From NCBI RefSeq assembly GCF_029227915.1, contig NC_079888.1, positions 19,136,001 through 19,200,000 on the forward strand: a stretch of DNA of 64,000 nucleotides, read 5' to 3'. The translations under genes were made by a program, and so were the position numbers. Below, piece after piece: positions 1-11,634 of this stretch; position 1 is the first letter of the stretch, and each line of letters begins with the position of its first letter. The DNA comes from Hydractinia symbiolongicarpus (taxonomy: Eukaryota; Cnidaria; Hydrozoa; Anthoathecata; Hydractiniidae). A model generated the notes under the pieces. The model made no database searches and had not been told where the DNA came from. It was given only the letters and a program-made list of their open reading frames with translations.

Positions 1-872
1 GGTACTATCCTCCACAAATTGCTCAGAATTACCAGATAATCTCTATTTCTTATGAATACGGCTACACATTATAATGTTGTGTTTTTACTTGCTTGTTTGT
101 TTTAAATGTTTCCCTGCATAAACTCTTCACATTTTGACTAGCTAAAAGGAGCTCTACAAAAAATGTATTTACATTAAACATATAAAACACTTTAACATGC
201 GTCCTTTAAAATCATCCTAAAATTGTTCATTTTAAAAACACTTTTTTACTTTTACTCCTTTCTTTTTTCTGGAAAAATTTAAAAAAATTATAGATAGCAC
301 AGAAAAAAAATAGCTTCCTTATCTATCTGAACTTTAATTAACACAGCAAAAAGATAAGGTCTTTTCTGTTTCCGAGAAAACTTATTTGAGATTTTGAACC
401 CATTAAAAATGAGTAATTTTGAATCCAGTGTGATAAAAAATGTACTGACCGCCGCTGTTGTGACGAAAATGTAAACTATCATATCACACATTTTCGTATA
501 TTTGATGTAAAAAACATAGCTTGCAAGGTGCAGAGTCTAATTTTACAAAATTTCCAGTTTCAAAGTTTTAAAACCGAACCCTGTAAAATAAAAATCAACT
601 GAAAGCAGACATTTCGTCCTCTCCTGCAAAAGTTTACACAACATTGATAAAAAAATGTTTTATTGTACCGATCTAAAAAGGAAAATAACGATCGAAATTA
701 TGACGTATGAAGATCTATGTAATGAGATTCATGTGACAAGTGTTTATAATTTACAGCAGAGACAGGCTACTAGGGTGAAGAGATAAAAGCAGTTTAGAGT
801 AATGGCTAACATTCCAGGCTCGCAAAAAGTGTGTGATCTAAACATTTGGCATGCAGGGGTGTCTAATAGATT
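1..872 (-). repeat. Inverted copy of array sequence (left arm)
   Basis: Positions 146-872 are the reverse complement of the end of a unit (about 6295-7023), and 1-145 are the reverse complement of a unit start (1579-1723). Reading on the minus strand, the sequence runs from unit end into the next unit start, as between adjacent units. The array therefore appears to continue leftwards in inverted orientation beyond the window. The arm differs from the forward copies by small indels, including a stretch at 800-860 that is longer than its partner. Confidence 0.85.
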
Positions 873-1578
873 AATTCAAATCTCAGTAAGTAACATGTGA
901 CCATATAGCGTAACAAGGAGTTACTCACTAGAGTCAAAAATAAAAATTATCACACAATGATTTATTTTCAAAAGAACATTCAGGAGCAGCTAAAACTAAA
1001 ATATTTCAAGTATTACTTACTTTAAAGCAATGAATTTATTGTCTCTTGCAGAGGCAGATGAAGGTTTGGTTTGAGACAACAACATGGCACACGTGGCTAA
1101 AATATTTCCCTGCAGCATTTCCAATCCTTTCAATATCTGAAAGGGTTTCCAAATTCAAAACTTCTTCATTTAACTTCGGTAGCATGCAAATGCTTTGATA
1201 TTCTAGACATTTTAAGTGCTCCCTGCAATTGGACCTGACCCAGGAAAACCATGTTGAAAAAGAAACATCCACTTGTCCATGTAACTATACCCGTGGTCGT
1301 GTAGGCGTATTAACTTAAAAGCCACGGATGTTTTAGGCGTTTTTTTTCACATTCCAGAATTTCATTCATTGGAACTTGAAAACCCGCAGACGTTTTAGGC
1401 GTTTTTTCTTCCATCTGTGATTTTCATTCATTCGGAACTTTAAAACCCGCGGACGTTTTAGGCGAATCGACACTTTGCCTAAGATCGCCCCGGGTTTGCT
1501 TATTTGAAAATCGATAAAACGCCGCATCGTCATGAAGTCGAAATCGGCGGGTGCCAAAAATAAATTTATAAAAATAAC
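873..1578. other. Unique spacer between inverted and forward array copies
   Basis: This 706-bp stretch is absent from the other units. It holds a short minus-strand open frame (1036-1272, 78 codons, several Cys) that I do not recognise and would not call a gene. It also holds a decayed tandem repeat at 1317-1475. It separates oppositely oriented array copies, so it could be the remains of an insertion or an inversion breakpoint. Confidence 0.5.
1317..1475. repeat. Decayed ~67-bp tandem repeat, 2.4 copies
   Basis: Each copy contains ACGTTTTAGGCG or a one-base variant, followed by a T-run and a TTTCATTCATT block. Cores lie near 1329, 1392 and 1453. I see no coding meaning. Confidence 0.6.
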
Positions 1579-1689
1579 TAGCTAGTCAAAATGTGAAGAG
1601 TTTATGCAGGGAAACATTTAAAACAAACAAGCAAGTAAAACACAACATTATAATGTGTAGCCGTATTCATAAGAAATAGAGATTATCTG

Positions 1690-2660
1690 GTAATTCTGAG
1701 CAATATGTGGAGGATAGTGCCGGCCGTGGAACCCGCAGAAAAAGGATCTAAAGAGGGTAGAGTGGGAATTCAGGTCTGATGATACATACACGAGAATTGA
1801 CCAGGTCTTCAACAGCAGCCTAACCTCGGCTTTACCGGGTAGTAATGTAGATGATGTAATGCACACCATGTTCGCGCAAATCAAGAATCACGTAGAATAT
1901 GCAGACCTACCACAGACCGGGTTTACCATAGGTAGTAGTCTGCATATAGATATTAAACTTCATAGACTCAGACTAACAAGAGATTCTTTGTAGATAGCCT
2001 GCCTAGATCGTATAAAAAAAGCCTTCATTAACTCTAAAAGTGAAGAGTTGAGCTTTATTAAAGCACTCTACCATGAAAAGATTGGTGGAGACCCGGATAG
2101 AATGAATGAATGAATGCTAGAGGAATTCGAAGATTGTTAAAACGAACACCCTAGCCGTCAACAAGATTTTCTAGTATAAGACAAACAAGCTAGATAGTGC
2201 GGTGAACGTAGTGTAGGTTACCACAATAATAATATTCAGTTTGGGGCAGCGTTTGCTATCTACTCAGACATGGAAAGCCTACTCTACTCAGTAAAAGAGG
2301 ATGTGTCAGAGGGTAAAACGCAAAAGCTTAATAAGCACATAACGTCTGGATGGTGCACTTATAGATAAGTTGCTTACGGAGATGTAAAGATTTATCGTGG
2401 CCAGGACTGTGTCAAGGGATACGTGGACCATCTGCAGAATTAGGCATAGGAGTTTTACCATACCTTTTCTTAGCAGCCAACCTCACAGAGATGCTAAGTA
2501 GAGAGTACAACAAAGCAGAAAAATGTAACATCTGTGTAAAGCTACGACGACCCGCAAGGAATCGCAAGGTACGTGACTGCTGTCACTACACAGATGCGCG
2601 GATTTGCAGAAAAGAATACCACCAACGAATGGGTTGAGCATGAATTATAAGAAGAAATAT
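1690..2660 (+). mobile_element. Decayed Polinton/Maverick-type DNA polymerase B fragment, unit 1
   Basis: Translating the + strand in several frames gives broken pieces typical of protein-primed family B polymerases of Polinton-like elements. There is an exonuclease-I-like acidic D-x-E patch near 2,267, a YRGQDCV patch near 2,395, a CNIC knuckle near 2,528 and RKVRDCCHYT near 2,565. Stops and frameshifts interrupt every frame, so it is a fossil. This copy lacks the segment corresponding to 7665-7930 of unit 2. The family call rests on recognised motifs, not a search. Confidence 0.6.
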
Positions 2661-3518
2661 CATTAAAAATACGTAACTTTATTACTTCTTCACTGGTATA
2701 CTGAAAAGGAGAACATATAACCATTCCTTGCAGAAATCAAGGTGTCGCCTCGAAATGGAAAAAAAACAATAAAACGTTTGATTAATCATCCTATTAGCAT
2801 TGGTAGATAGGGGGTTGAAATATTTTTGTGCAACATGTTATTGAGTGCTGAATTTTTCTAACTTTTATTGGGACTTGTAATAAACGGAAGTTTTAATAGA
2901 ACAAAAATCAATACTTTGCGGAAGGCATTGTACTTTTCGGACAGTAGTAATTTTTTTTACAAGTTTAAATAAGTGCATGTGTGAGTGTTGCAGGATGTTG
3001 TATTGGTTATAAATTTATTTATTACATATCTGTCCGTTACAATGTGGTGTTTGTTACCAGGTGGTGACTTAGGTGTTGCTAAGGAGGTATGTGCGACCTG
3101 GGGATAAAATACAGACCATAAAACTAAATGACGTCATTGTATTGTTTTCTTTACTCCGAACATCTATAAATGCAGTATGTTGAACATGTACCATGAAGAG
3201 CAATATTTCTGGTAAAACGAATCTTTTTTCTTGATCGAATAATACGTACCTTTTGTACAAATATGACGTCATTTCTGATTCCAATAACGTCATTAATTTT
3301 TTTTTATAAAAACAATTTTTGCCTCTTTAGTGGATAAGTCTACCAAGAATATAGTCTGTGTTGTTAGTAATGCCTAAAAAGTGCAAATGTTTTACTTTAC
3401 AAAGGTGGGAAAATTAGACGTAGTTAATACATTTTTTAATAATGATAAAACGAATGATAAAATTATAAAAGTCCCTACACTTCTTAAGATACAAGTATAT
3501 TTTATCCACATAATAGTT

Positions 3519-4885
3519 TTATTCATAGATGTTTCCTGGGTGTTTTTTAACTTGGTCTCGAATATTCCAGGCATAATATCTTCTAAGATAATCAGTTTCC
3601 TCATCCATTGCCCCCTCTTTATCCGGGAATTCTTTGACACGTAACCATAGCAAATCTCCCTTTTCCATGACCTCATTTATAAGGTCATTTTTTGCTGAAC
3701 TGGGCCTACAGTGCTCTTTAATTCTCCCATCAACTGTGTCGCGTTCTTTGCATGGGCTACCAAAGTAAACAGGTATAACTTGCCTATTCGGCCTTCTGAT
3801 CCGGATCTCATAAATTTCATACTGTATATCTGGCGCTTTACCAATATTTAATTTTGGATAACCTTCCTCTTGGGGGCGTCTGCGAAAACCATCTAAAGGA
3901 CCATTTGGTTTTTGTAAAACATGTGTTTGAAATAAATTGTGCGAAATTTTTGGTAATTAATTCTCAGTGCATATTTCACTTGCCGGATATGAAAGCAGTT
4001 AAGTTCAGAGCTTACATCACCATCTGTCAGAACTGATAGTTATGAGAGAAATACTTCATATGGGTAGCAATAGCGATTTAAATTCTATGTGGTTAGCCCT
4101 CATCGAGGGTATAGCTTGCTAGCTACCCTGTCCATTGCAATACAATCATTTTACATGTTTAGAGCAGCTCCTGAAACCTGAATAGAAATAAGATAGTAGA
4201 TTGCTAAAGCTGTTTTATACAACATTAAAATAAGATAACTAGTTACAACTCGCTTTTTTACAAAAACTTTTACGTAAGAAAAACGTGGGATAATACACCC
4301 AGTATATTTAAAGGGACACTTTATCAACACCCAAAATTAACAGTTCAATTTTGTCTTTAAGTAGCTAGTTATCGTGCTTCACTTAAAGAATATTATTAGA
4401 GTAAAGAATAAACCCTTACCTTCGTACATCTATGAAGGATTCATATTCCCTTCAGTATTTCTTGAAAAAACGCGTTTGTTTTTCGTATACATACGACAAC
4501 AACAAGTATGCCTGCTTGAACTTCGAGCTGCTTCTCATACTGATTTTCTTAAAAATTATGCAGGTAAATTATGTTGAATGCGAGGGAAAACCCCTGAGAG
4601 CTATTTAAACAATAAACTTTGGCGGAATTCAGTAGAAAACCTAATTATTTTCCTAATCTTTTACAAGCAAAACTGTCAGTATGCTGAAAGAATCGGTCAT
4701 TAGTCGTTTGCAAGAAGCGCGCAGAAAGAACTGGAACCAAGTGACGCGCCTCCTCTCCATTGTTTTTTGAACAATATGGTTTTGAATAGAAACTTACCGC
4801 CTTGTGTCTCTTTTTCTTTTATTATATCTCTATGGATTTTGTTCTGTTCTTTGTCATAGTTTGTATCCAATTCATAAAAACTCAT
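3519..4885 (-). CDS. Candidate two-exon gene with GIY-YIG-like C-terminus, unit 1
   Basis: The proposed first exon is 4885-4798: ATG, then a charged 29-codon start beginning MSFYELDTNYDKEQ, with a GTAAGT donor. The proposed second exon is 3892-3519, with acceptor TTTAG and matching phase. Together they give 153 residues. The second exon lies in a frame open from 3956 to 3519. It contains EIYEIRI, then IPVYFGS (a degenerate GIY...YIG pair), LWVRVK in the diverged copies (LWLRVK here) and YYAWNIRD, a pattern I associate with cnidarian GIY-YIG-fold nuclease-like proteins. The first motif has E in place of G. The joining of the exons is inference. An alternative exon near 4430-4560 could be used instead. 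Transcription is unproven. Confidence 0.4.
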
Positions 4886-5042
4886 TACGTAGCATATTTT
4901 GTTAAAACAGATCTATTTAAAGTATCATTAATTTTGAGCGGATTATTTTTCCATAACAAGACAATAATTGCCTGAGAATGAAACGTATACAACCATTGTT
5001 AAAAGCAAGACTAAACCGCAACGGATGACAGCGTTTGGAGCA

Positions 5043-5048
5043 TATAAA
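5043..5048 (+). promoter_or_regulatory. TATA box, secreted gene unit 1
   Basis: TATAAA in the context GAGCATATAAATTC lies 72 bp before the ATG at 5120. The spacing suits a TATA-driven start with a short leader. It is conserved in all four units, but since the units are near-identical this is not independent support. Confidence 0.5.
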
Positions 5049-5119
5049 TTCAGAGCACAATGAGAAATTAGAGCAGTTGCTCAACGAACACTTTTTAGAA
5101 CAGGAAGAAATTTTACAAG

Positions 5120-6192
5120 ATGATAGAATTTATAGCTCTGCTTTTGGTCGGGCTGGTAGCAGATGTGGTAAGCATTTTATCTCACATAAAAGAAAGATGT
5201 ATATTTGCAAAACTTTTGTCGCTTGTGATTTCATCCTTATGAATGTCTAAGCCAGATTCATTTGCATAAACATGCGTTTTAGTATGTTTACACAGCTTGA
5301 AAACAGTCACTACAGCGACCAGACCTTTTATTCTATTACAACTAATCAAAATTAACGAAATAACATTGCCAAACATTATAACGGTATATTTAATATATGA
5401 ACACCAAACGTTCAAATATTTGTTCGCAAAATGTGATACAAGTTTGTAGTTTCAAGTGACTTATCTTTTCAGGACACCAGACCAAGCTGCTACACATGTC
5501 ATGATTTACGACGTTCTGGGCATAGCACCAGCGGTATATACAATGTTTACCTGCCGTCAGGAATGAAAAGAGTATTTTGTGAAATGGGTATCAATGGTGG
5601 TGGATACACCTTTATTTCAAATTCTCTACTGCCGAGATTATCCAACGCAGACATCAGATGTTTATTCAGGAGAAGTAGCGATGTACTTTTGCGAATTTCA
5701 AAGCCAGACGGTACACAACCCTACACCATCATTACCCAATATAGAGCGACCGGCGGATTACGCGTTTATCTAAATGGGCACACCGGAACTAGTGCCCCAG
5801 TCAATAGGCACATAGGTCCTTATATTTACCTGGATACTCTTCCGAATTCTGTCAACCGTGTAAATCATGTAGAAGGCATCAAAGTGAATGGGAAAGCCGT
5901 AACATTTCGTAAGTGTGCCAAAACTGATGACAACAGCTATTTCGCATTTTTCTACAACTCGTTTGAGAAAACTCCTTCCTCTTATCTCAAAAATAATTTG
6001 GTTTATGAGCGCCAAGGGGTTTCAGTTAATTGGAGAAAAAACGCCATCCGTCCTCCTTCAGGGCGTCGTCTGCCCTTAAATTATTTTTTCTTCACTGAAA
6101 TGCACTACGGTGGTTGTGGAACCTACACATCCAGTGATCGATGGTTACGTGCAAGATATCCAGCACTCGGTACTGCAATTGGATTAAGATAA
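5120..6192 (+). CDS. Secreted fibrinogen-related protein, copy 1 (two exons)
   Basis: Exon 1 is 5120-5167 (16 codons), the intron 5168-5472 (GTAAGC...TTTTCAG), and exon 2 5473-6192. The product has 255 residues. Residues 1-14 (MIEFIALLLVGLVA) are a signal peptide, which decides the start: the overlapping frame from 5035 is shadowed leader sequence. Residues 37-64 match the start of a fibrinogen-related domain, with the FCEM motif and then GGGYTFI. Six cysteines (22, 25, 52, 79, 164, 231) could form three disulfides. The rest, with a conserved GGCGTYTSSDRW near the C-terminus, resembles secreted cnidarian proteins related to coral skeletal-matrix proteins. It is not a complete classical fibrinogen domain. 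A polyadenylation signal AATAAA follows at 6242-6247. Probable role: extracellular matrix or lectin-like; the exact function is unknown. Confidence 0.85.
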
Positions 6193-7129
6193 AATTGCTG
6201 GCATTGGATTTAAATTTGTTGTTAATTTTTGTTGTAATGAAAATAAATAATAGTTGCAAAAACAATTCTTTTGTGAAAACTAATTTTCATTGCCTCTCTA
6301 TTAGACACCCCTACCTTTTTTTGAGCCTGGAATATTACCAATTATTCGAAACTGCTTTTATTTCTTCACCCTATTAGCCTGTCTCTGCTGGAAATTATAA
6401 GCATTTGTCACATTAATCTCATTACATAGATCTTCATACGTCATATTTCGATCGTTATCTTTATACGTCATATTGTCGGTCAATTTTTTCATTTATAGAT
6501 CGGTACAATAAGACATTTTCTTATCAATTTGGTGTAAACTTCTGCAGGAGAGGACGAAATACCTGCTCTTTTTTGATTTTTTTACAGGGTTCGGTTTTAA
6601 AACTTTGAAACTGGAAATTTTGTAAAATTAGACTCTGCACCTTGCAAGCTATGTTTTTTACATCAAATATACGAAAATGTGTGATATGATAGTTTACATT
6701 TTCGTCACAACAGCGGCGGTCAGTACATTTTTTATCACACTGGATTCAAAATTACTCATTTTTAATGGGTTCAAAATCTCAAATAAGTTTTCTCGGAAAC
6801 AGAAAAGACCTTATCTTTTTGCTGTGTTAATTAAAGTTCAGATAGATAAGGAAGCTATTTTTTTTCTGTGCTATCTATAATTTTTTTAAATTTTTCCAGA
6901 AAAAAGAAAGGAGTAAAAGTAAAAAAGTGTTTTTAAAATGAACAATTTTAGGATGATTTTAAAGGACGCATGTTAAAGTGTTTTATATGTTTAATGTAAA
7001 TACATTTTTTGTAGAGCTCCTTTTAGCTAGTCAAAATGTGAAGAGTTTATGCAGGGAAACATTTAAAACAAACAAGCAAGTAAAACACAACATTATAATG
7101 TGTAGCCGTATTCATAAGAAATAGAGATT

Positions 7130-8105
7130 ATCTGGTAATTCTGAGCAATTTGTGGAGGATAGTACCGGCCGTGGAACCCGCAGAAAAAGGATCTAAAGAG
7201 GGTAGAGTAGGAATTCAGGTCTGATGATACATACACGAGAATTGACCAGGTCTTCAACAGCAACCCAACTTCGGCTTTACCGGGTAGTAATGCAGATGAT
7301 GTAATGCACACCATGTTCGCGCAAATCAAGGATCACGTAGAATATGCAGACATACCACAGACCGGGCTTACCATAGGTAGTAGTCTGCATATAGATATTA
7401 AACTTCATAGACTGAGACTAACAAGAGATTCTTTGTAGATAGCCTGCCTAGATCGCTTAAAAAAAGCCTTCATTAACTCTAAAAGTGAAGAGTTGAGCTT
7501 TATTAAAGCACTCTACCATGAAAAGATTGGTGGAGACCCGGATAGAATGACCATGCTAGAGGAATTCGAAGATCGTTAAAACAAACACCCTAGCCGTCAA
7601 CAAGATTTTCTAGTATAAGACAAACAAGCTAGATAGTGCGGTGAACGTAGTGTAGGTTACCAAAAAAAAAACACCAACGCCCTTCGACTATCCGACTACA
7701 ACATAACACACAAAAAACATGTAAACAGACAGCACGAAAACGTGCTACACTACCATCAAACAGCTCTCAAAATTGTTAAGAAGCGCAGCCTCAAAAAATC
7801 AAAATGCAGTGCATTTCTGTCTCACCTGCCCTAAAACACAGTCGTATGAAGAAACAAGAACTATGAGTGTTGCATCGATCACGGGGCAGTCAACGCCTTA
7901 ATGCCAAGAAGAATAAAAAATGGTTTAATACCACAGAGATGCTAAGTAGAGAGTACAACAAAGCAGAAAAATGTAACATCTGTATAAAGCTACGACGACC
8001 CTGCAAGAAATCGCAAGGTACGTGACTGCTGTCACTACACAGATGCGCAGATTTGCAGAAAAGAATACCACCAACGAATGGGTTGAGCATGAATTATAAG
8101 AAGAA
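7130..8105 (+). mobile_element. Decayed polymerase B fragment, unit 2
   Basis: This is the same fossil as in unit 1, interrupted by stops. It keeps the upstream segment encoding LSKLLRSAASK (near 7,765) and a downstream Cys-x-x-Cys knuckle (CNIC, near 7,970). It has lost the exonuclease-like block present in unit 1 and the fifth copy. The reading is fragmentary and non-functional. Confidence 0.55.
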
Positions 8106-8960
8106 ATATCATTAAAAATACGAAACTTCATTACTTCTTCACTGGTATACTGAAAAGGAGAACATATAACCATACCTTGCAGAAATCAAGGTGTCGCCTC
8201 GAGATGGAAAAAGAACAATAAAACGTTTGATTAATCCTATTAGTATTGGTAGATAGGGGTTGAGATATTTTTGTGCAACATGTTATTGAGTGCTGACTTT
8301 TTCTAACTTTTATTGGAACTTGTAATAAACGGAAGTTTTTTTAGAACAAAAATGAATACTTTGCGGAAGGCATTGTACTTTTCGGACAGGAGTAATTTTT
8401 TACAAGTTTTAATAAGTGCATGTGTGAGTGTTGTAGGATGTTGTATTGGTTATAAATTTATTTATTACATATCTGTCCGTTACAATGTGGTGTTTGTTAA
8501 TAGGTGGTGACTTAGGTGTTGCTAAGCAGGTATATGCGACCTAGGGATAAAATACAGACCATAAAACTAAATGACGTCATTGTATTGTTTTCTTTACTCC
8601 GAACATCTATAAATGCAGTATGTTAAACATGTACCATGAAGAGCAATATTTCTGGTAAAAGGAATCTTTTTTCTTGATCGAATAATAAGTACCTTTTGTA
8701 CAAATATGACGTCATTTCTGATTCCAATAACGTCATTAATTTTTTTTATAAAAACAATTTTTGCCTCTTTAGTGGATAAGTCTACCAAGAATATAGCCTG
8801 TGTTGTTAGGAATGCCTAAAAAGTGCAAATTTTTTTCTTTACAAAGTTGGGAAAATTAGACGTAGTTAATACATTTTTCAATAATGATAAAACGAATGAT
8901 AAAATTATAAAAGTCCCTACACTTCTTAAGATACAAGTATATTTTATCCACATAATAGTT

Positions 8961-10327
8961 TTATTCATAGATGTTTCCTGGGTGTTTTTTAACTTGGTCT
9001 CGAATATTCCAGGCATAATATCTTCTAAGATAATCAGTTTCCTCATCCATTGCCCCCTCTTTATCCGGGAATTCTTTGACACGTACCCATAGCAAATCTC
9101 CCTTTTCCATGACCTCATTTATAAGGTCATTTTTTGCTGAACTGGGCCTACAGTGCTCTTTAATTCTCGCATCAACTGTGTCGCGTTCTTTGCATGGGCT
9201 ACCAAAGTAAACAGGTATAACTTGCCTATTCGGCCTTCTGATCCGGATCTCATAAATTTCATACTGTATATCTGGCGCTTTACCAATATTTAATTTTGGA
9301 TAACCTTCCTCTTGGGGGCGTCTGCGAAAACCATCTAAAGGACCATTTGGTTTTTGTAAAACATGTGTTTGAAATAAATTGTGCGAAATTTTTGGTAATT
9401 AATTCTCAGTGCATATTTCACTTGCCGGATATGAAAGCAGTTAAGTTCAGAGCTTACATCACCATCTGTCAGAACTGATAGTTATGAGAGAAATACTTCA
9501 TATGGGTAGCAATAGCGATTTAAATTCTATGTGGTTAGCCCTCATCGAGGGTATAGCTTGCTAGCTACCCTGTCCATTGCAATACAATCATTTTACATGT
9601 TTAGAGCAGCTCCTGAAACCTGAATAGAAATAAGATAGTAGATTGCTAAAGCTGTTTTATACAACATTAAAATAAGATAACTAGTTACAACTCGCTTTTT
9701 TACAAAAACTTTTACGTAAGAAAAACGTGGGATAATACACCCAGTATATTTAAAGGGACACTTTATCAACACCCAAAATTAACAGTTCAATTTTGTCTTT
9801 AAGTAGCTAGTTATCGTGCTTCACTTAAAGAATATTATTAGAGTAAAGAATAAACCCTTACCTTCGTACATCTATGAAGGATTCATATTCCCTTCAGTAT
9901 TTCTTGAAAAAACGCGTTTGTTTTTCGTATACATACGACAACAACAAGTATGCCTGCTTGAACTTCGAGCTGCTTCTCATACTGATTTTCTTAAAAATTA
10001 TGCAGGTAAATTATGTTGAATGCGAGGGAAAACCCCTGAGAACTATTTAAACAATAAACTTTGGCGGAATTCAGTAGAAAACCTAATTATTTTCCTAATC
10101 TTTTACAAGCAAAACTGTCAGTATGCTGAAAGAATCGGTCATTAGTCGTTTGCAAGAAGCGCGCAGAAAGAACTGGAACCAAGTGACGCGCCTCCTCTCC
10201 ATTGTTTTTTGAACAATATGGTTTTGAATAGAAACTTACCGCCTTGTGTCTCTTTTTCTTTTATTATATCTCTATGGATTTTGTTCTGTTCTTTGTCATA
10301 GTTTGTATCCAATTCATAAAAACTCAT
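8961..10327 (-). CDS. Candidate two-exon gene with GIY-YIG-like C-terminus, unit 2
   Basis: The same model as in unit 1: exon 1 10327-10240 and exon 2 9334-8961. The frame 9398-8961 is open for 146 codons without an early ATG, so it is invisible to ATG-based ORF calling. The motifs are EIYEIRI, VYFGS, LWVRVK and YYAWNIRD. The ATG faces away from the secreted-protein gene, whose TATA box is about 160 bp away, giving a divergent arrangement. Confidence 0.4.
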
Positions 10328-10484
10328 TACGTAGCATATTTTGTTAAAACAGATCTATTTAAAGTATCATTAATTTTGAGCGGATTATTTTTCCATAACA
10401 AGACAATAATTGCCTGAGAATGAAACGTATACAACCATTGTTAAAAGCAAGACTAAACCGCAACCGATGACAGCGTTTGGAGCA

Positions 10485-10490
10485 TATAAA
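10485..10490 (+). promoter_or_regulatory. TATA box, secreted gene unit 2
   Basis: Same TATAAA placement as in unit 1, 72 bp before the ATG at 10562. A divergent minus-strand ATG lies 158 bp upstream at 10327. Confidence 0.5.
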
Positions 10491-10561
10491 TTCAGAGCAC
10501 AATGAGAAATTAGAGCAGTTGCTCAACGAACACTTTTTAGAACAGGAAGAAATTTTACAAG

Positions 10562-11634
10562 ATGATAGAATTTATAGCTCTGCTTTTGGTCGGGCTGGTA
10601 GCAGATGTGGTAAGCATTTTATCTCACATAAAAGAAAGATGTATATTTGCAAAACTTTTGTCGCTTGTGATTTCATCCTTATGAATGTCTAAGCCAGATT
10701 CATTTGCATAAACATGCGTTTTAGTATGTTTACACAGCTTGAAAACAGTCACTACAGCGACCAGACCTTTTATTCTATTACAAGTAATCAAAATTAACGA
10801 AATAACATTGCCAAACATTATAACGGTATATTTAATATATGAACACCAAACGTTCAAATATTTGTTCGCAAAATGTGATACAAGTTTGTAGTTTCAAGTG
10901 ACTTATCTTTTCAGGACACCAGACCAAGCTGCTACACATGTCATGATTTACGACGTTCTGGGCATAGCACCAGCGGTATATACAATGTTTACCTGCCGTC
11001 AGGAATGAAAAGAGTATTTTGTGAAATGGGTATCAATGGTGGTGGATACACCTTTATTTCAAATTCTCTACTGCCGAGATTATCCAACGCAGACATCAGA
11101 TGTTTATTCAGGAGAAGTAGCGATGTACTTTTGCGAATTTCAAAGCCAGACGGTACACAACCCTACACCATCATTACCCAATATAGAGCGACCGGCGGAT
11201 TACGCGTTTATCTAAATGGGCACACCGGAACTAGTGCCCCAGTCAATAGGCACATAGGTCCTTATATTTACCTGGATACTCTTCCGAATTCTGTCAACCG
11301 TGTAAATCATGTAGAAGGCATCAAAGTGAATGGGAAAGCCGTAACATTTCGTAAGTGTGCCAAAACTGATGACAACAGCTATTTCGCATTTTTCTACAAC
11401 TCGTTTGAGAAAACTCCTTCCTCTTATCTCAAAAATAATTTGGTTTATGAGCGCCAAGGGGTTTCAGTTAATTGGAGAAAAAACGCCATCCGTCCTCCTT
11501 CAGGGCGTCGTCTGCCCTTAAATTATTTTTTCTTCACTGAAATGCACTACGGTGGTTGTGGAACCTACACATCCAGTGATCGATGGTTACGTGCAAGATA
11601 TCCAGCACTCGGTACTGCAATTGGATTAAGATAA
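10562..11634 (+). CDS. Secreted fibrinogen-related protein, copy 2 (two exons)
   Basis: Exons 10562-10609 and 10915-11634; the intron is 10610-10914. The protein is identical to copy 1 over all 255 residues: signal peptide at 1-14, fibrinogen-like FCEM/GGGYTFI start, GGCGTY near the end. The intron differs from copy 1 at a single base near 10,783 (CAAGTAATC rather than CAACTAATC), a variant shared with copy 3. The polyadenylation signal is at 11684-11689. Confidence 0.85.

Larger units (their letters stand above)
1579..7023 (+). repeat. Array unit 1 (~5,445 bp)
   Basis: First forward unit. From about 3,400 onward it is nearly identical to units 2-4. Its first ~1.7 kb is more diverged and keeps a ~250-bp polymerase-like block (about 2220-2470) missing from units 2-4, while lacking a ~300-bp block they have. 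It carries one secreted fibrinogen-related gene and the minus-strand GIY-YIG-like frame. Confidence 0.95.

Noticed and set aside
288-491. 67-codon ORF found inverted here and forward in each unit
   Set aside because: Conserved only because the DNA repeat is conserved; it has no motif, and copy 5 breaks it.
5035-5250. 71-codon frame (EHINSEHNEK...) at the start of the secreted gene, repeated in each unit
   Set aside because: It starts at TTG, overlaps the TATA box and reads through the GTAAGC donor. The other frame gives a signal peptide that joins in phase to exon 2.
8816-9118. 100-codon minus ORF (MRSWKREICYGY...) and its + strand shadow, repeated in each unit
   Set aside because: Both lie in other frames over the GIY-YIG-like segment, which has recognisable motifs in its own frame.
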